Translations under genes and position numbers: made by a program | Shown here: positions 1 through 6,484 of the stretch, piece after piece | How the letters are laid out: each line of letters opens with the position of its first letter | Numbering within the stretch: the first letter of the stretch is position 1 | NCBI GenBank assembly: GCA_963823495.1 | Contig: CAWGLV010000001.1 | Coordinates: 2,914,001 to 2,978,000, forward strand | Direction of reading: 5' to 3' | Source of the DNA: DATDAH01 sp963823495 | GTDB lineage: Bacteria > Actinomycetota > Acidimicrobiia > Acidimicrobiales > DATDAH01 | DNA length: 64,000 nt | The notes under the pieces: generated by a model | Seen by the model: only the letters and a program-made list of their open reading frames with translations | What the model was told of the DNA's origin: nothing | Database searches by the model: none

Positions 1-265
1 CGGGCCAGGCGTCCCAGCCCTGGTCCTCCTGGAGCATCTGGGCCCGCATGATCTGCTCGTCCTTGCTCGCCTCGGCCGGGTTGCCGGTCCCACCGACGGT
101 CTCCCAGGAGTCGCGGGTGAACTGGAGGCCGCCATAGAAGCTGTTCCCCGTGTCGTCGGACCAGTCGCCGCTCGACTCGCACTCGGCCAGCTGGTTCCAG
201 GTGGCCACCCGCTGGGGCGCCAGCGCCGCGACGTAGGCCGCAGCGTCCTCGCTCGAGCTGGCCAA
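1..265 (-). pseudogene. Rpf-type transglycosylase-like domain, partial
   Basis: Reading the minus strand from about 265 down to 1 gives a resuscitation-promoting-factor/transglycosylase-like domain. Visible pieces are WNQLAECESSGDWSDDTGN, then YGGLQF, W..VGGTG, and QGWDAWP at the window edge. The family cleaves peptidoglycan glycan strands outside the cell; the catalytic glutamate is expected in the AECES segment. The frame stays open upstream, but I see no signal peptide and no convincing start. Instead the upstream DNA encodes, on the other strand, the end of an unrelated protein (237-392). The N-terminus may therefore have been lost at a junction near 240-260. The C-terminal side continues outside the window, so the remainder cannot be judged. 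Confidence 0.65.
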
Positions 266-392
266 GCTCGCCCGCCACGAGGGACGGGTGAACGACGCCC
301 GACGACACGCCCAGGCCGTGATGGAGGAGCTGATCGACGAGCCGGAAACCACCCACGTCGCGGACGCCCGAGCGCTGCTCGAGGAGGCCTGA
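237..392 (+). pseudogene. C-terminal remnant of a helical-repeat (TPR-like) protein
   Basis: The plus-strand frame ending in TGA at 390-392 encodes about 50 residues (LELAKLARHEGRVNDARRHA, then ADARALLEEA before the stop). This looks like the final helical repeats of a TPR-type or transcriptional-activator C-terminus. The frame has a TAG at 234-236 and no plausible start, so only a tail remains. It lies head-on against the truncated Rpf domain on the other strand, which suggests a recombination or assembly junction. The family call is weak because so little is left. Confidence 0.4.
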
Positions 393-489
393 GCTCGACG
401 AGGCGACCTCTTGCTCGAGGAGGCTGGAGTCACCCCCGCCGATCTGCTGGGGTCCTCAGAACTGGGCTAGGGCGTTGACCGAACAGCTT

Positions 490-508
490 GTGGTCTGTTC
501 GTGGTCTG
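490..508. repeat. Paired GTGGTCTG motif, copy 1
   Basis: Two perfect GTGGTCTG half-sites (490-497 and 501-508) repeat in the same direction with an 11-bp period, about one helical turn. TGACC lies about 14 bases upstream. It sits between the repeat-protein remnant and the first methyltransferase. Related copies occur at 1408, 2679, 5011 and 5275. Confidence 0.7.
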
Positions 509-624
509 CGAGGCCAGACCAGACGCCCTGACCACAAGGAAGTGTGCGGTGCTGCGGTCCCGTCCGAGTCGGAGACGATCTGGCTCTGGGCAGGACCCGG
601 CAGTCGCGTTCTAGTCTCGATGGA

Positions 625-1230
625 GTGAGTCGCTTGTACCGCTTCTTGTACCGGCTCGGACTTCACCCGTGGGAAGACGACACGGAGTCGCAGCTCACCC
701 AACTGCGCTCCTTGCTGGAGCGGGTCGAAGATGGTTGCGACAGCCCACGTCAAACAGCACTCGACCTCGGCTGCGGGACCGGCCGATACTCGATCGAGCT
801 CGCCGAGCGAGGCTGGGACGTCGTAGGCGTCGACGTCGTCCCAAAGGCCGTCGAGCTGGCGCGTCGGCGCGCCCATGAGGCGAACGTCACCGCCAGGTTC
901 TTCGAAGGGGACGTTACCGACCTCGAACATGCGGGAGTCGGCGACGGCTTTCGGCTGTTCCTCGATGCCGAGTGCTTCAACCACCTGAACGATGATCAAC
1001 GGATCGCCTTCGGTCGAGGGGTCGACGCCATCGCCGGGCCTGATGCCGAGATGCTCATCTTGGTGTGGAGAAGGGCACATCGTGGCCCACTACCACCTGG
1101 TGCAAGCCGGGACGATCTCGAACGCTCCTTTCCCGGCTGGACGATCGTGGACGAGATTGACTACGAGGCTGCCCTACCGATTCCGCTCAAGCGGATCGAG
1201 CCGAGGTGGTACCTGCTGGCACGTACTTGA
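625..1230 (+). CDS. Class I SAM-dependent methyltransferase
   Basis: A small class I methyltransferase of about 201 residues. Motif I is intact (LDLGCGTGRYSIELAERGW) and is followed by the acidic end of strand 2 (VVGVDV) and an FLDAECFNHL segment in the motif IV region. The substrate cannot be told. I chose the GTG at 625 because it gives an N-terminus (MSRLYRFLYRLGLHPWED) resembling many such enzymes. The same frame is open back to a GTG at 544, which would add 27 residues with no recognisable character. It stands alone between two copies of the paired GTGGTCTG motif. A regulatory or resistance role is only a guess. Confidence 0.75.
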   Translation: MSRLYRFLYRLGLHPWEDDTESQLTQLRSLLERVEDGCDSPRQTALDLGCGTGRYSIELAERGWDVVGVDVVPKAVELARRRAHEANVTARFFEGDVTDLEHAGVGDGFRLFLDAECFNHLNDDQRIAFGRGVDAIAGPDAEMLILVWRRAHRGPLPPGASRDDLERSFPGWTIVDEIDYEAALPIPLKRIEPRWYLLART

Positions 1231-1671
1231 GCCGGGAACAACGCTGCGAGATGACGATCGCGCGGTCAGTACACGTCCGGGGCGGCTCGCGCGCAGGGTC
1301 GCCCCGCCCCAGTCCGAAGTCGCGGACCAAGCTCACCCAATCGTCACACCGATACCGGATGTACGAGGGCCGTGCTGGCCTTCTCATTCGCGCGTGACCA
1401 CCACCTCGTGGTCTGTTTGTGGTCTACGGCAGCTGACGGCACGCGACCGGCGGAGGGGGTGTGGACGGCTGCCCGTCACGGAGGCGGTGACGGCACCGGG
1501 TCGCAGCTGTCGGTGACAACATACTGAGACAGCTCGAGAGGTACGGCCCCACGCACCCGAACCCCCGGGGCCCCCGCGAGGTGCCACGGTCCGGTCAGGC
1601 AGACACGCGCTCGAGAACGGCGACCATGACCAGCCACGCCACGCCCCGCCCGACGCCGGTCCGAGCGAACC
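1231..1671. other. Intergenic stretch with repeat copy 2
   Basis: Short open frames exist on both strands but none has family-like features or a good ribosome site. The only structured element I see is the paired motif at 1408-1426. Confidence 0.5.
1408..1426. repeat. Paired GTGGTCTG motif, copy 2
   Basis: Half-sites GTGGTCTG (1408-1415) and GTGGTCTA (1419-1426) have the same 11-bp period as copy 1, with TGACC 13 bases upstream. It lies downstream of the methyltransferase at 625-1230. Confidence 0.7.
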
Positions 1672-2325
1672 TCAGCCGATGGCGTAGCCGGTCGCGTTGC
1701 AGCGATCGATGCCGGTGCCGCCGACCTGACGATTGGTCGAGAACTGGGCCACCACGTTCCTGCTGTCGCCGGCCCCGTAGGTGATCGTGTACTGCCGGGC
1801 CCTCGAATCCGCCTCGCTGAGGGTCACGGGCGCGGCAGCGAAGACCGAGCCGGCGGCGAAGTAGGAGCTGCTGTTGGCGAGGTCGCCGGCGCTGCCGTCC
1901 TGATGGCTGATGCTGACGATGTTGCCGGGCACCGCGGTGGAGGTCGTGACCGTGATGTTCTCGGCGGAGCCGGTGGGTGCATTCGTACAGGTGAGTCTGA
2001 GGGTGAGGCCGTTCATCGTGAGAATCGGCGCGTCAATCACCCGATGGTCCACTCGGAAGTCGATGGCCATGACCCGCCGGCCGTTGACTCGAGCGGCGTC
2101 CGGCACCCGACCGAGCGTGGACTCCCTGATGTCCTGACCGGTCAGCGAGTTGTTGCGGACATCGACGCCGTTGACCGTGTTGTTGACGATCTTGGCGCTG
2201 TTCACCGAGTTGTTCGGGACGTTGAACGCCTCGACCGGTCCCGCGCCCATCAAGGTGATCGTCACCAGCGAGGTCACGACGACGACGACGAGCTGCGACC
2301 CTGCCTTCTTCACCAGCGCGGACAT
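1672..2325 (-). CDS. Secreted protein with NNS/VNSAKI-type repeats, unknown function
   Basis: This 217-residue protein begins with a short basic segment and a hydrophobic stretch rich in valine, ending near GPVEAF, consistent with a Sec signal peptide. After it comes a repetitive segment (NNSVNSAKIVNNTVNGVDV and NNSLTGQDI), a pattern common in secreted actinobacterial proteins of unknown role. The rest looks like a beta-rich domain with two cysteines (LTCTN and DRCNATGYAIG), which may form a disulfide. The ATG is preceded by a strong purine-rich ribosome site (GGGGGAGGG, 3-4 bases away). No enzyme motif is visible. It is probably extracellular or wall-associated, with function unknown. Confidence 0.75.
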   Translation of the reverse strand: MSALVKKAGSQLVVVVVTSLVTITLMGAGPVEAFNVPNNSVNSAKIVNNTVNGVDVRNNSLTGQDIRESTLGRVPDAARVNGRRVMAIDFRVDHRVIDAPILTMNGLTLRLTCTNAPTGSAENITVTTSTAVPGNIVSISHQDGSAGDLANSSSYFAAGSVFAAAPVTLSEADSRARQYTITYGAGDSRNVVAQFSTNRQVGGTGIDRCNATGYAIG

Positions 2326-2531
2326 GACCCTCCCCCTGTCATGGAGGTGTCAGCTTCTCACGAATCCCCGACGGCCGACCCGATCGCCCGCCTGGGGGCG
2401 CTCAGCCAGAATGGGCCAGGCGTTCGACGATCGAGGATTCGGACTGGTCGGTCGACTCGTCCTCTGTCCGTCGCGTGGATTCGAGGCCCGCTCAGAGGTG
2501 CTCGCGGGGACGCTCTCGTCTTGCTCCACCA

Positions 2532-2559
2532 GCGGCCCGCCGGTAGCCCGGCGGGCCGC
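2532..2559 (-). terminator. Strong GC hairpin, possible terminator of the 2773-3582 gene
   Basis: Perfect 12-bp inverted repeat (2532-2543 with 2548-2559) around a TAGC loop. It lies downstream of the minus-strand methyltransferase and upstream of the next minus-strand gene. There is no U-tract, so terminator function is only suggested by position. Confidence 0.4.
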
Positions 2560-2678
2560 ACCGGCGGGCTCAGTCGTGCTCGCTGACCTCGTGGATCTCA
2601 TCCGCCAGGAGACCGTGGGCCTCACGGTCACTCCCCCGGTCGTACTAACCGCCAGTGACCGTTAGTGACCGCCAGCGC

Positions 2679-2697
2679 GTGGTCCGTTTGTGGTCTG
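2679..2697. repeat. Paired GTGGTCTG motif, copy 3
   Basis: Half-sites GTGGTCCG (2679-2686) and GTGGTCTG (2690-2697), 11-bp period, with TGACC 13 bases upstream. Tandem GTGACCG-like words lie just before it (2655-2672). Confidence 0.7.
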
Positions 2698-2772
2698 CCC
2701 GGTGAAATGGCGAATCGCCCGGGCCTCAACTTGCGTGGTGGCCTGGTCGGCCACAACGGTGAGGTGGCGTGA

Positions 2773-3582
2773 TCAGGGAGTACCGCGGGCGACCCAGGCG
2801 CCGGCGGAGAGCGGGGTGCCGTCGCGCTCGTCGAAGAGAGTTCCGAACGTCTCCCGGATGGCTGCAACTACCTCGACGGGAAGCTGTTCGAGCAGCGGGC
2901 CGAAGAGTGGGTTCGCTTCGGCGAGAGCCGACCAGGCAGTGGCGTCGTCGGCCCACTCGGCCTGGTGGGTGATGTCAACGATCTGCAGGTTGTTCCAGCC
3001 CGCCTCGCTCAGCTCAGATCGGAACCTGTCCGGGTCGGCCAACTCCATGAACGCGGGCGGCGTAGGGGGGTCGGCCTCGGGCATCGCAGTCACGACCGTG
3101 GTCATGAAGATCTCGAGCCAGTCGTTGTTGGGCGGCGCCTGCCAGCAAGAAACGGCGAGCCGCCCCGACGACCGGGTGACTCGGGCCATCTCGGTGAACG
3201 CCCTAATCCGGTCGGGACAGATCATCGCCCCGAATGAGCTCAGTGCCACGTCGAAGTGGTCGTCCGGCAAGTCGAGAGCCTGGGCATCCATCTCTCGGAC
3301 GGTCACGTTGCCGACACCCTCGGCCGCGACGCGCTCGCGGAGGGCAACGCACATCTCAGCGGAGAAGTCGATGGCGAGCACATCCTGGGCCAAGGGGGCG
3401 GCGATAAGCGTGGCGGCTCCTGGGCCGCTCGCCACGTCGAGAACCCGATCGTCGCTGCCGACCTCGGCGAGGCGCACCGTGTCGGCGGCGTAGCGGGCCG
3501 TCGTGGAATCGATGTGCTCGGCGTAGCTCCGAGCGACCTGGTCCCAGTTGCCGGCGATCTGTTCCGGGGTCGGAGCGCTCAT
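2773..3582 (-). CDS. SAM-dependent methyltransferase (UbiE/type 11-like)
   Basis: A 269-residue class I methyltransferase. It opens with SAPTPEQIAGNWDQVARSY, typical of the type 11/UbiE-like group, followed by motif I (VLDVASGPGAATL) and an acidic loop (AIDFSAEM). The motif ALDLPDDHFDVALSSFG carries motif IV. The C-terminal half (WNNLQIVDITHQAEW) resembles small-molecule methyltransferases, but the substrate is unknown. The frame is open further upstream. I chose the ATG at 3582 because GGGAG sits seven bases before it on the minus strand. It appears monocistronic inside the repeat-bearing accessory patch. Confidence 0.8.
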   Translation of the reverse strand: MSAPTPEQIAGNWDQVARSYAEHIDSTTARYAADTVRLAEVGSDDRVLDVASGPGAATLIAAPLAQDVLAIDFSAEMCVALRERVAAEGVGNVTVREMDAQALDLPDDHFDVALSSFGAMICPDRIRAFTEMARVTRSSGRLAVSCWQAPPNNDWLEIFMTTVVTAMPEADPPTPPAFMELADPDRFRSELSEAGWNNLQIVDITHQAEWADDATAWSALAEANPLFGPLLEQLPVEVVAAIRETFGTLFDERDGTPLSAGAWVARGTP

Positions 3583-3876
3583 CGGTTGACTCCCATGCTG
3601 TATCAGGCGCGATTCCCGCGAACACCGAGCCTCCCACAAGACACCGATGGGCACCGCGACGACTCAACCGGCATACCTCCCGCGCGCCCAGCAGCCGGCG
3701 GAGATCCCGCAGCCGCCCTCGCCGGGGGGCGTACCGAATCGCTGCACGGCCACCTGCTGGGCTGCCGTGCACAGAGGGGCAGCCCAACGACCCCGTGCGT
3801 ACCCCCCGGTTGCTGCGCTCGGCGGCCGTCACCGCCCGAGCGTGGTCGCTTGCCCCCTGACCAGCAGAAACGCAGT
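3583..3876. other. Intergenic stretch without a recognisable gene
   Basis: Open frames on both strands show no family signature. The tRNA-derived direct repeat begins immediately to the right at 3877. Confidence 0.45.
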
Positions 3877-3921
3877 GTGGGCGATACTGGGCTCGAACCA
3901 GTGACCTCTGCCGTGTGAAGG
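3877..3921 (-). repeat. Partial tRNA-Val duplicate (att-like direct repeat, left copy)
   Basis: These 45 bases are identical to 5366-5410, the 3' part of the tRNA-Val gene from anticodon loop to discriminator base. The flanking sequence to the left is weakly similar too (both have CTGACCAG at the same distance). The pair brackets about 1.44 kb, the arrangement left by an element that integrates at a tRNA 3' end. No integrase gene remains between them. Confidence 0.8.
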
Positions 3922-4375
3922 AACGCGACTCCATCGCGAGAACGGTCGAACTCACGGTGCTCCACGTGGTGTGGCCACCCACAGTCCAGCTTCTGGCCCA
4001 CGATCACAAGATGGGGGCGACGATCGGGCTCTACGGAGGCCGGGAGGACAACCGCTACTACCGGCTCCGCGCCAATGCCGGTCTCGAGGCCAGCGCTGGG
4101 ACGACATTGAAGACCGGCGACACCGTGGTGCTCGGCTCCGACGTCATCCACTCGGTCTCAAACCCGTCACGCGAGTGGACGGCCGCCATCCACCTCTATG
4201 GCGGTGACTACTTCGGAACCCCCCGCAACATGTGGCCCGATCCGGGCGACGATCCGGTCGCGTTCGACGTCGACGAGTCACGGCAACACTCGACGAGGCC
4301 GCCGCCCGGAACCGCTGGCTGCCGTCCGGGCCTGACCGGGTCGACGCGTATCGGGACGGGCTCGACCGGGCATCG
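3915..4375 (+). pseudogene. Truncated, frameshifted cysteine-dioxygenase-like cupin
   Basis: The plus frame encodes the C-terminal part of a cupin related to cysteine/thiol dioxygenases. It shows AHDHKMGATIGLYGGREDN with the paired metal histidines, a later histidine in VLGSDVIHSVSNP, and HLYGGDYFGTPR. The family oxidises a thiol using non-haem iron. The N-terminal half is missing: the similarity starts right at the edge of the duplicated tRNA segment, and the first codons come from that junction. Near 4283 the reading frame changes, because the expected continuation (TLDEAAARNRWLPSGPDRVD) lies in a different frame from 4280 onward. Two lesions mark it as a dead gene fragment. Confidence 0.65.
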
Positions 4376-4417
4376 AGGCCCGGCGCCCACTGCGCCGACG
4401 TGACGGCGCGGCGGTCG

Positions 4418-4470
4418 GGCACGGCGACCATCCTCTTCACCGACATCGTCGGGTTGACCGAGCAGCGCTC
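4418..4470 (+). pseudogene. Fragment of an adenylate/guanylate cyclase catalytic domain
   Basis: Directly after the cupin remnant, a frame encodes GTATILFTDIVGLTEQRS, the hallmark opening of class III nucleotide cyclase domains in actinobacterial regulators (FTDI carries the first metal aspartate). The similarity stops within about 20 residues. Only a scrap is present, so this is a gene fossil. Confidence 0.5.
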
Positions 4471-4575
4471 GCGGCGGGCAGACCACAGCCTCCATCAGGC
4501 CCCGGCCGGTTCCCTTGACCTCCGCACCGGCGCCGGGCTTCGTGCCCGGTCCGCCGTCCGTCGCAGGCACGCCGG

Positions 4576-4845
4576 TCAGGCCAGGCCGACCTCTCGCTTG
4601 AGGGTCGCGACGAAGGCCTCGACCTCATCCTTGCGGTCCTTGTCGTACTCCAAGCCGATGTCGCTCCCGAACCGATTCGAGAAGTGCAGGCCTCGGCCGA
4701 ACCCACCGGTCACCTTGACGTCGGTCAACCCCGGTCTGGGGATGATCTCGGCGCCCCCCTTGCTGAACAGGTAGAGCAGGTAGCCATCCCAGACGACCAA
4801 CGAGCGCTCCGTCGGCGAGAACTCGATCCGGGTGGACTCAGCCAT
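4576..4845 (-). CDS. Small conserved-looking protein of unknown function
   Basis: An 89-residue soluble protein starting MAESTRIEFSPTERSLVVWD and ending EAFVATLKREVGLA. It mixes short beta-like segments (WDGYLLYLF, DVKVTGGFGRG) and ends in an amphipathic helix, a plan reminiscent of a small PH-like or other beta-sandwich domain. I do not recognise the family. The ATG at 4845 has GAAAGG four to five bases upstream on the minus strand, which supports this start over the longer open frame. It is the only apparently intact gene between the two copies of the tRNA-Val direct repeat. Confidence 0.65.
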   Translation of the reverse strand: MAESTRIEFSPTERSLVVWDGYLLYLFSKGGAEIIPRPGLTDVKVTGGFGRGLHFSNRFGSDIGLEYDKDRKDEVEAFVATLKREVGLA

Positions 4846-5010
4846 GTCGCCTTTCGGGGCCAACACCGGGTACGCGGGCCGCGCGACCGTACACCAGTGG
4901 AAGAGGCAGCGGCCGTGGTCGATGCCGCGTCGGCCCGCTACGCGGGGAGCCGGCCACTGACGTCCCGTGAGGAGGTGTACGTCGACTGTCGCCGGGCACT
5001 GGGTCAGTTC

Positions 5011-5042
5011 GTGATCTGTTGGGCAGTCCCGTTTGTGGTCTG
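5011..5042. repeat. Degenerate GTGGTCTG motif cluster, copy 4
   Basis: GTGATCTG (5011-5018) and GTGGTCTG (5035-5042) are 24 bp apart. A degraded intermediate half-site (CAGTCCCG, 5024-5031) lies 11 bp before the second. It looks like an expanded and decayed version of copies 1-3. Confidence 0.5.
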
Positions 5043-5274
5043 TCGGCCGAGAATCCTGCTCGTGGCGCGTCGGGAGGCCAACTGACATCAGCGTCTGACT
5101 GAGCTTCCCCCGGTCCAGCGGACAGGATGAGGTGCCCCTGGTTCCCCGCGGGTGACTGAAGGATGATCGGAGCCTCTCACCGCCGGCCCTGAGGTGCCAG
5201 CCCGTAGCGCAGACGGACCTCTCGGACCTCGTGACTCCCCTACCTCGGCAGCAACCGGGACCGAACGCACGTAT

Positions 5275-5293
5275 GTGGTCTATCTGTGGTCTG
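5275..5293. repeat. Paired GTGGTCTG motif, copy 5
   Basis: Half-sites GTGGTCTA (5275-5282) and GTGGTCTG (5286-5293), 11-bp period, preceded by GACCGAAC as in copy 1. I noticed no further paired copies in the remaining 58 kb. Confidence 0.65.
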
Positions 5294-5317
5294 AAGGTCA
5301 CCACGATCGCGCTTGTC

Positions 5318-5348
5318 CAGAGGCCTCCCCACCGGAAACCGGCCTCTG
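5318..5348 (-). terminator. Hairpin downstream of tRNA-Val
   Basis: CAGAGGCC (5318-5325) pairs with GGCCTCTG (5341-5348). A second small CCGG/CCGG pairing is possible inside. It starts 18 bases past the tRNA 3' end on the minus strand, the place for a transcription stop, but lacks a U-tract. Confidence 0.45.
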
Positions 5349-5365
5349 ACCAGGGAATACACCGA

Positions 5366-5410
5366 GTGGGCGATACTGGGCTCGAACCAGTGACCTCTGC
5401 CGTGTGAAGG
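5366..5410 (-). repeat. att-like direct repeat, right copy (inside tRNA-Val)
   Basis: Perfect 45-base match to 3877-3921. This copy is part of the intact tRNA, so it is the end that restores the gene after integration. Confidence 0.8.
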
Positions 5411-5438
5411 CAGCGCTCTTCCGCTGAGCTAATCGCCC
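5367..5438 (-). tRNA. tRNA-Val (anticodon CAC)
   Basis: The minus strand folds as a complete 72-base tRNA. The acceptor stem GGCGAT-type 7-bp helix is perfect (GGGCGAT with ATCGCCC). The D arm contains AGCTCAGCGGAAGAGC, the anticodon stem CTGCC/GGCAG closes the loop TTCACAC with anticodon CAC, and the T arm is ACTGG-TTCGAGC-CCAGT, followed by discriminator A. CCA is not encoded. The anticodon reads GUG valine codons. Its 3' 44 bases plus one flanking base are repeated at 3877-3921, so this gene has probably served as an integration site. Confidence 0.93.
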
Positions 5439-5485
5439 GGGTTGGGACCAGGAAGCGTAGCGCCCTCCCCGGCGGGCCGACGCGG

Positions 5486-6004
5486 TCAGGAACCGAGGGT
5501 GCGCAGGGCGACCACGACCGACACACCCGTGACGCTGACCAGGAGCCAGAGGGGCGCCGTCACGCGGGCCAGCCGGCGGTGGAGGGCGCGGCGGTCGGTG
5601 AGGGCACAGGCCAGTGTCCCGAGCACCAGGGGCAACGCCACGATGCTGGCCACGACGTGGACCGAGAGCACGACGATGTAGGCCGCCCGGACCGGACCGG
5701 GCCCGACGAAGGGGGTGTCTCCGGCGACGGTGTGGTAGGTCAGATACGAGGCCAGGAACAGCGTCGAGAGCACGAAGGCCGTGGTCATGGCCCGGCGGTG
5801 GTTCACGACGTCACCCCGACGGACGGCCCGCACGCCGAGGACGATGGCCAGCGCTGATCCCGTGTTGAGGGTCGCGTTCAACAGGGGCAGGTCCTCGGCC
5901 CACGTGGCTTCGCCGCCGAGCTCGGGGCCGGCATAGACCAGCGCCAGCAGGCCGACCGCCACCAGGAGGCTTCCTCCGAGGATGGCCGCCGCGCCCGGAC
6001 CCAC
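5486..6004 (-). CDS. DUF420-family membrane protein
   Basis: About 172 residues with four to five hydrophobic segments. The pattern LLNATLNTGSALAIVLG, then VVNHRRAMTTAFVLSTLFL, YLTYHTVAGDTPF and the final LHRRLARVTAPLWLLVSVTG matches the DUF420/YozB group. These are inner-membrane proteins with conserved histidines, some linked to cytochrome oxidase assembly; the exact role is not settled. The longer open frame upstream translates the palindromic repeat at 6038-6074 and is not credible. The GTG at 6004 leaves a short N-terminus before the first membrane helix. It is downstream of the VOC gene on the same strand, separated by the palindrome. Confidence 0.75.
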   Translation of the reverse strand: MGPGAAAILGGSLLVAVGLLALVYAGPELGGEATWAEDLPLLNATLNTGSALAIVLGVRAVRRGDVVNHRRAMTTAFVLSTLFLASYLTYHTVAGDTPFVGPGPVRAAYIVVLSVHVVASIVALPLVLGTLACALTDRRALHRRLARVTAPLWLLVSVTGVSVVVALRTLGS

Positions 6005-6037
6005 GTCAGCGAGGTCTCCCCGCCTCCCACGGTTCTG

Positions 6038-6074
6038 GCGTCGACTGGTCACGCCTGGCGTGACCAGTCGACGC
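6038..6074. repeat. Palindromic intergenic element, copy 1
   Basis: Two perfect 18-base arms (6038-6055, GCGTCGACTGGTCACGCC, and 6057-6074) flank a single T. CAATTTCGGG follows. It sits 3' of the minus-strand VOC gene. Related elements occur at 9128-9178 and 10366-10409. Confidence 0.8.
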
Positions 6075-6096
6075 AATTTCGGGGGGGAATGGGTGC

Positions 6097-6474
6097 TCAG
6101 GGGTAGGTCCGGAGTTCGACGGTGTTGCCGTCGGGGTCCTTGACGTAGATGCCCCACCCCTGACCCTGCGCTCCGAAGAGGTCCGCGGGCTCGGCCGGGC
6201 CGGCGAGCTCGAACTCACCGGCGTCGATCACCGCCCGGAGGTCGGCGTCGACCACGACGGCGAAGTGGTTCAGGTTCTCGCCGCGGCGCTCGCCGGCCAA
6301 CAGGTCGATGAGCGTGGTGGCGTCGACGCGCAACGAGGGGAACAGCACCTCGCCCCGCCGCCACTCCTCCATGCGGATCAGCTCGAGGCCGAGCTTGTCC
6401 CGGTACCACGCGGCGGAGACCTCGACGTCGGCGACGTTCAGCACGATGTGGTCGAACCCGGTCACCTGCACCAT
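6097..6474 (-). CDS. VOC-family (glyoxalase/dioxygenase fold) protein
   Basis: A 125-residue single-module vicinal-oxygen-chelate protein. FDHIVLNVADVEVSAAWYRD gives the first beta-alpha unit with its metal histidine. NLNHFAVVVD supplies the second-half histidine and the tail YVKDPDGNTVELRTYP carries the usual terminal glutamate. Such proteins catalyse metal-dependent isomerisation, ring cleavage or resistance reactions, and the substrate cannot be read from sequence. The ATG at 6474 (MVQVTGFDHI) is the natural start; a longer upstream frame overlaps the neighbouring gene. It ends ten bases after the ligD stop region and may be cotranscribed with ku-ligD. Confidence 0.85.
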   Translation of the reverse strand: MVQVTGFDHIVLNVADVEVSAAWYRDKLGLELIRMEEWRRGEVLFPSLRVDATTLIDLLAGERRGENLNHFAVVVDADLRAVIDAGEFELAGPAEPADLFGAQGQGWGIYVKDPDGNTVELRTYP

Positions 6475-6484
6475 GGCCGCGATC

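Larger units (their letters stand above)
2326..2772. other. Intergenic stretch with hairpin and repeat copy 3
   Basis: No credible gene. It contains a 12-bp-stem hairpin at 2532-2559 and the paired motif at 2679-2697. Open frames here are short and of low complexity. Confidence 0.5.
4846..5365. other. Intergenic stretch with repeat copies 4 and 5
   Basis: No supported gene. It holds the degenerate motif copy at 5011-5042, the clean copy at 5275-5293 and a hairpin downstream of the tRNA. Confidence 0.5.

Noticed and set aside
544..624. Upstream 27 codons of the first methyltransferase
   Set aside because: No ribosome site and no methyltransferase character; the GTG at 625 gives a better start, though the choice is not certain.
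2350..2631. 93-codon minus-strand frame
   Set aside because: Low-complexity composition, no ribosome site and a strong hairpin inside it argue against a gene.
3860..3918. Peptide GDTGLEPVTSAV as part of a protein
   Set aside because: It is the translation of tRNA sequence in the duplicated tRNA-Val fragment, a common artefact.
6020..6090. Palindromes as insertion-sequence ends
   Set aside because: The three elements are too short, have no transposase or target duplications and occur singly between genes, so they fit hairpin repeats better.
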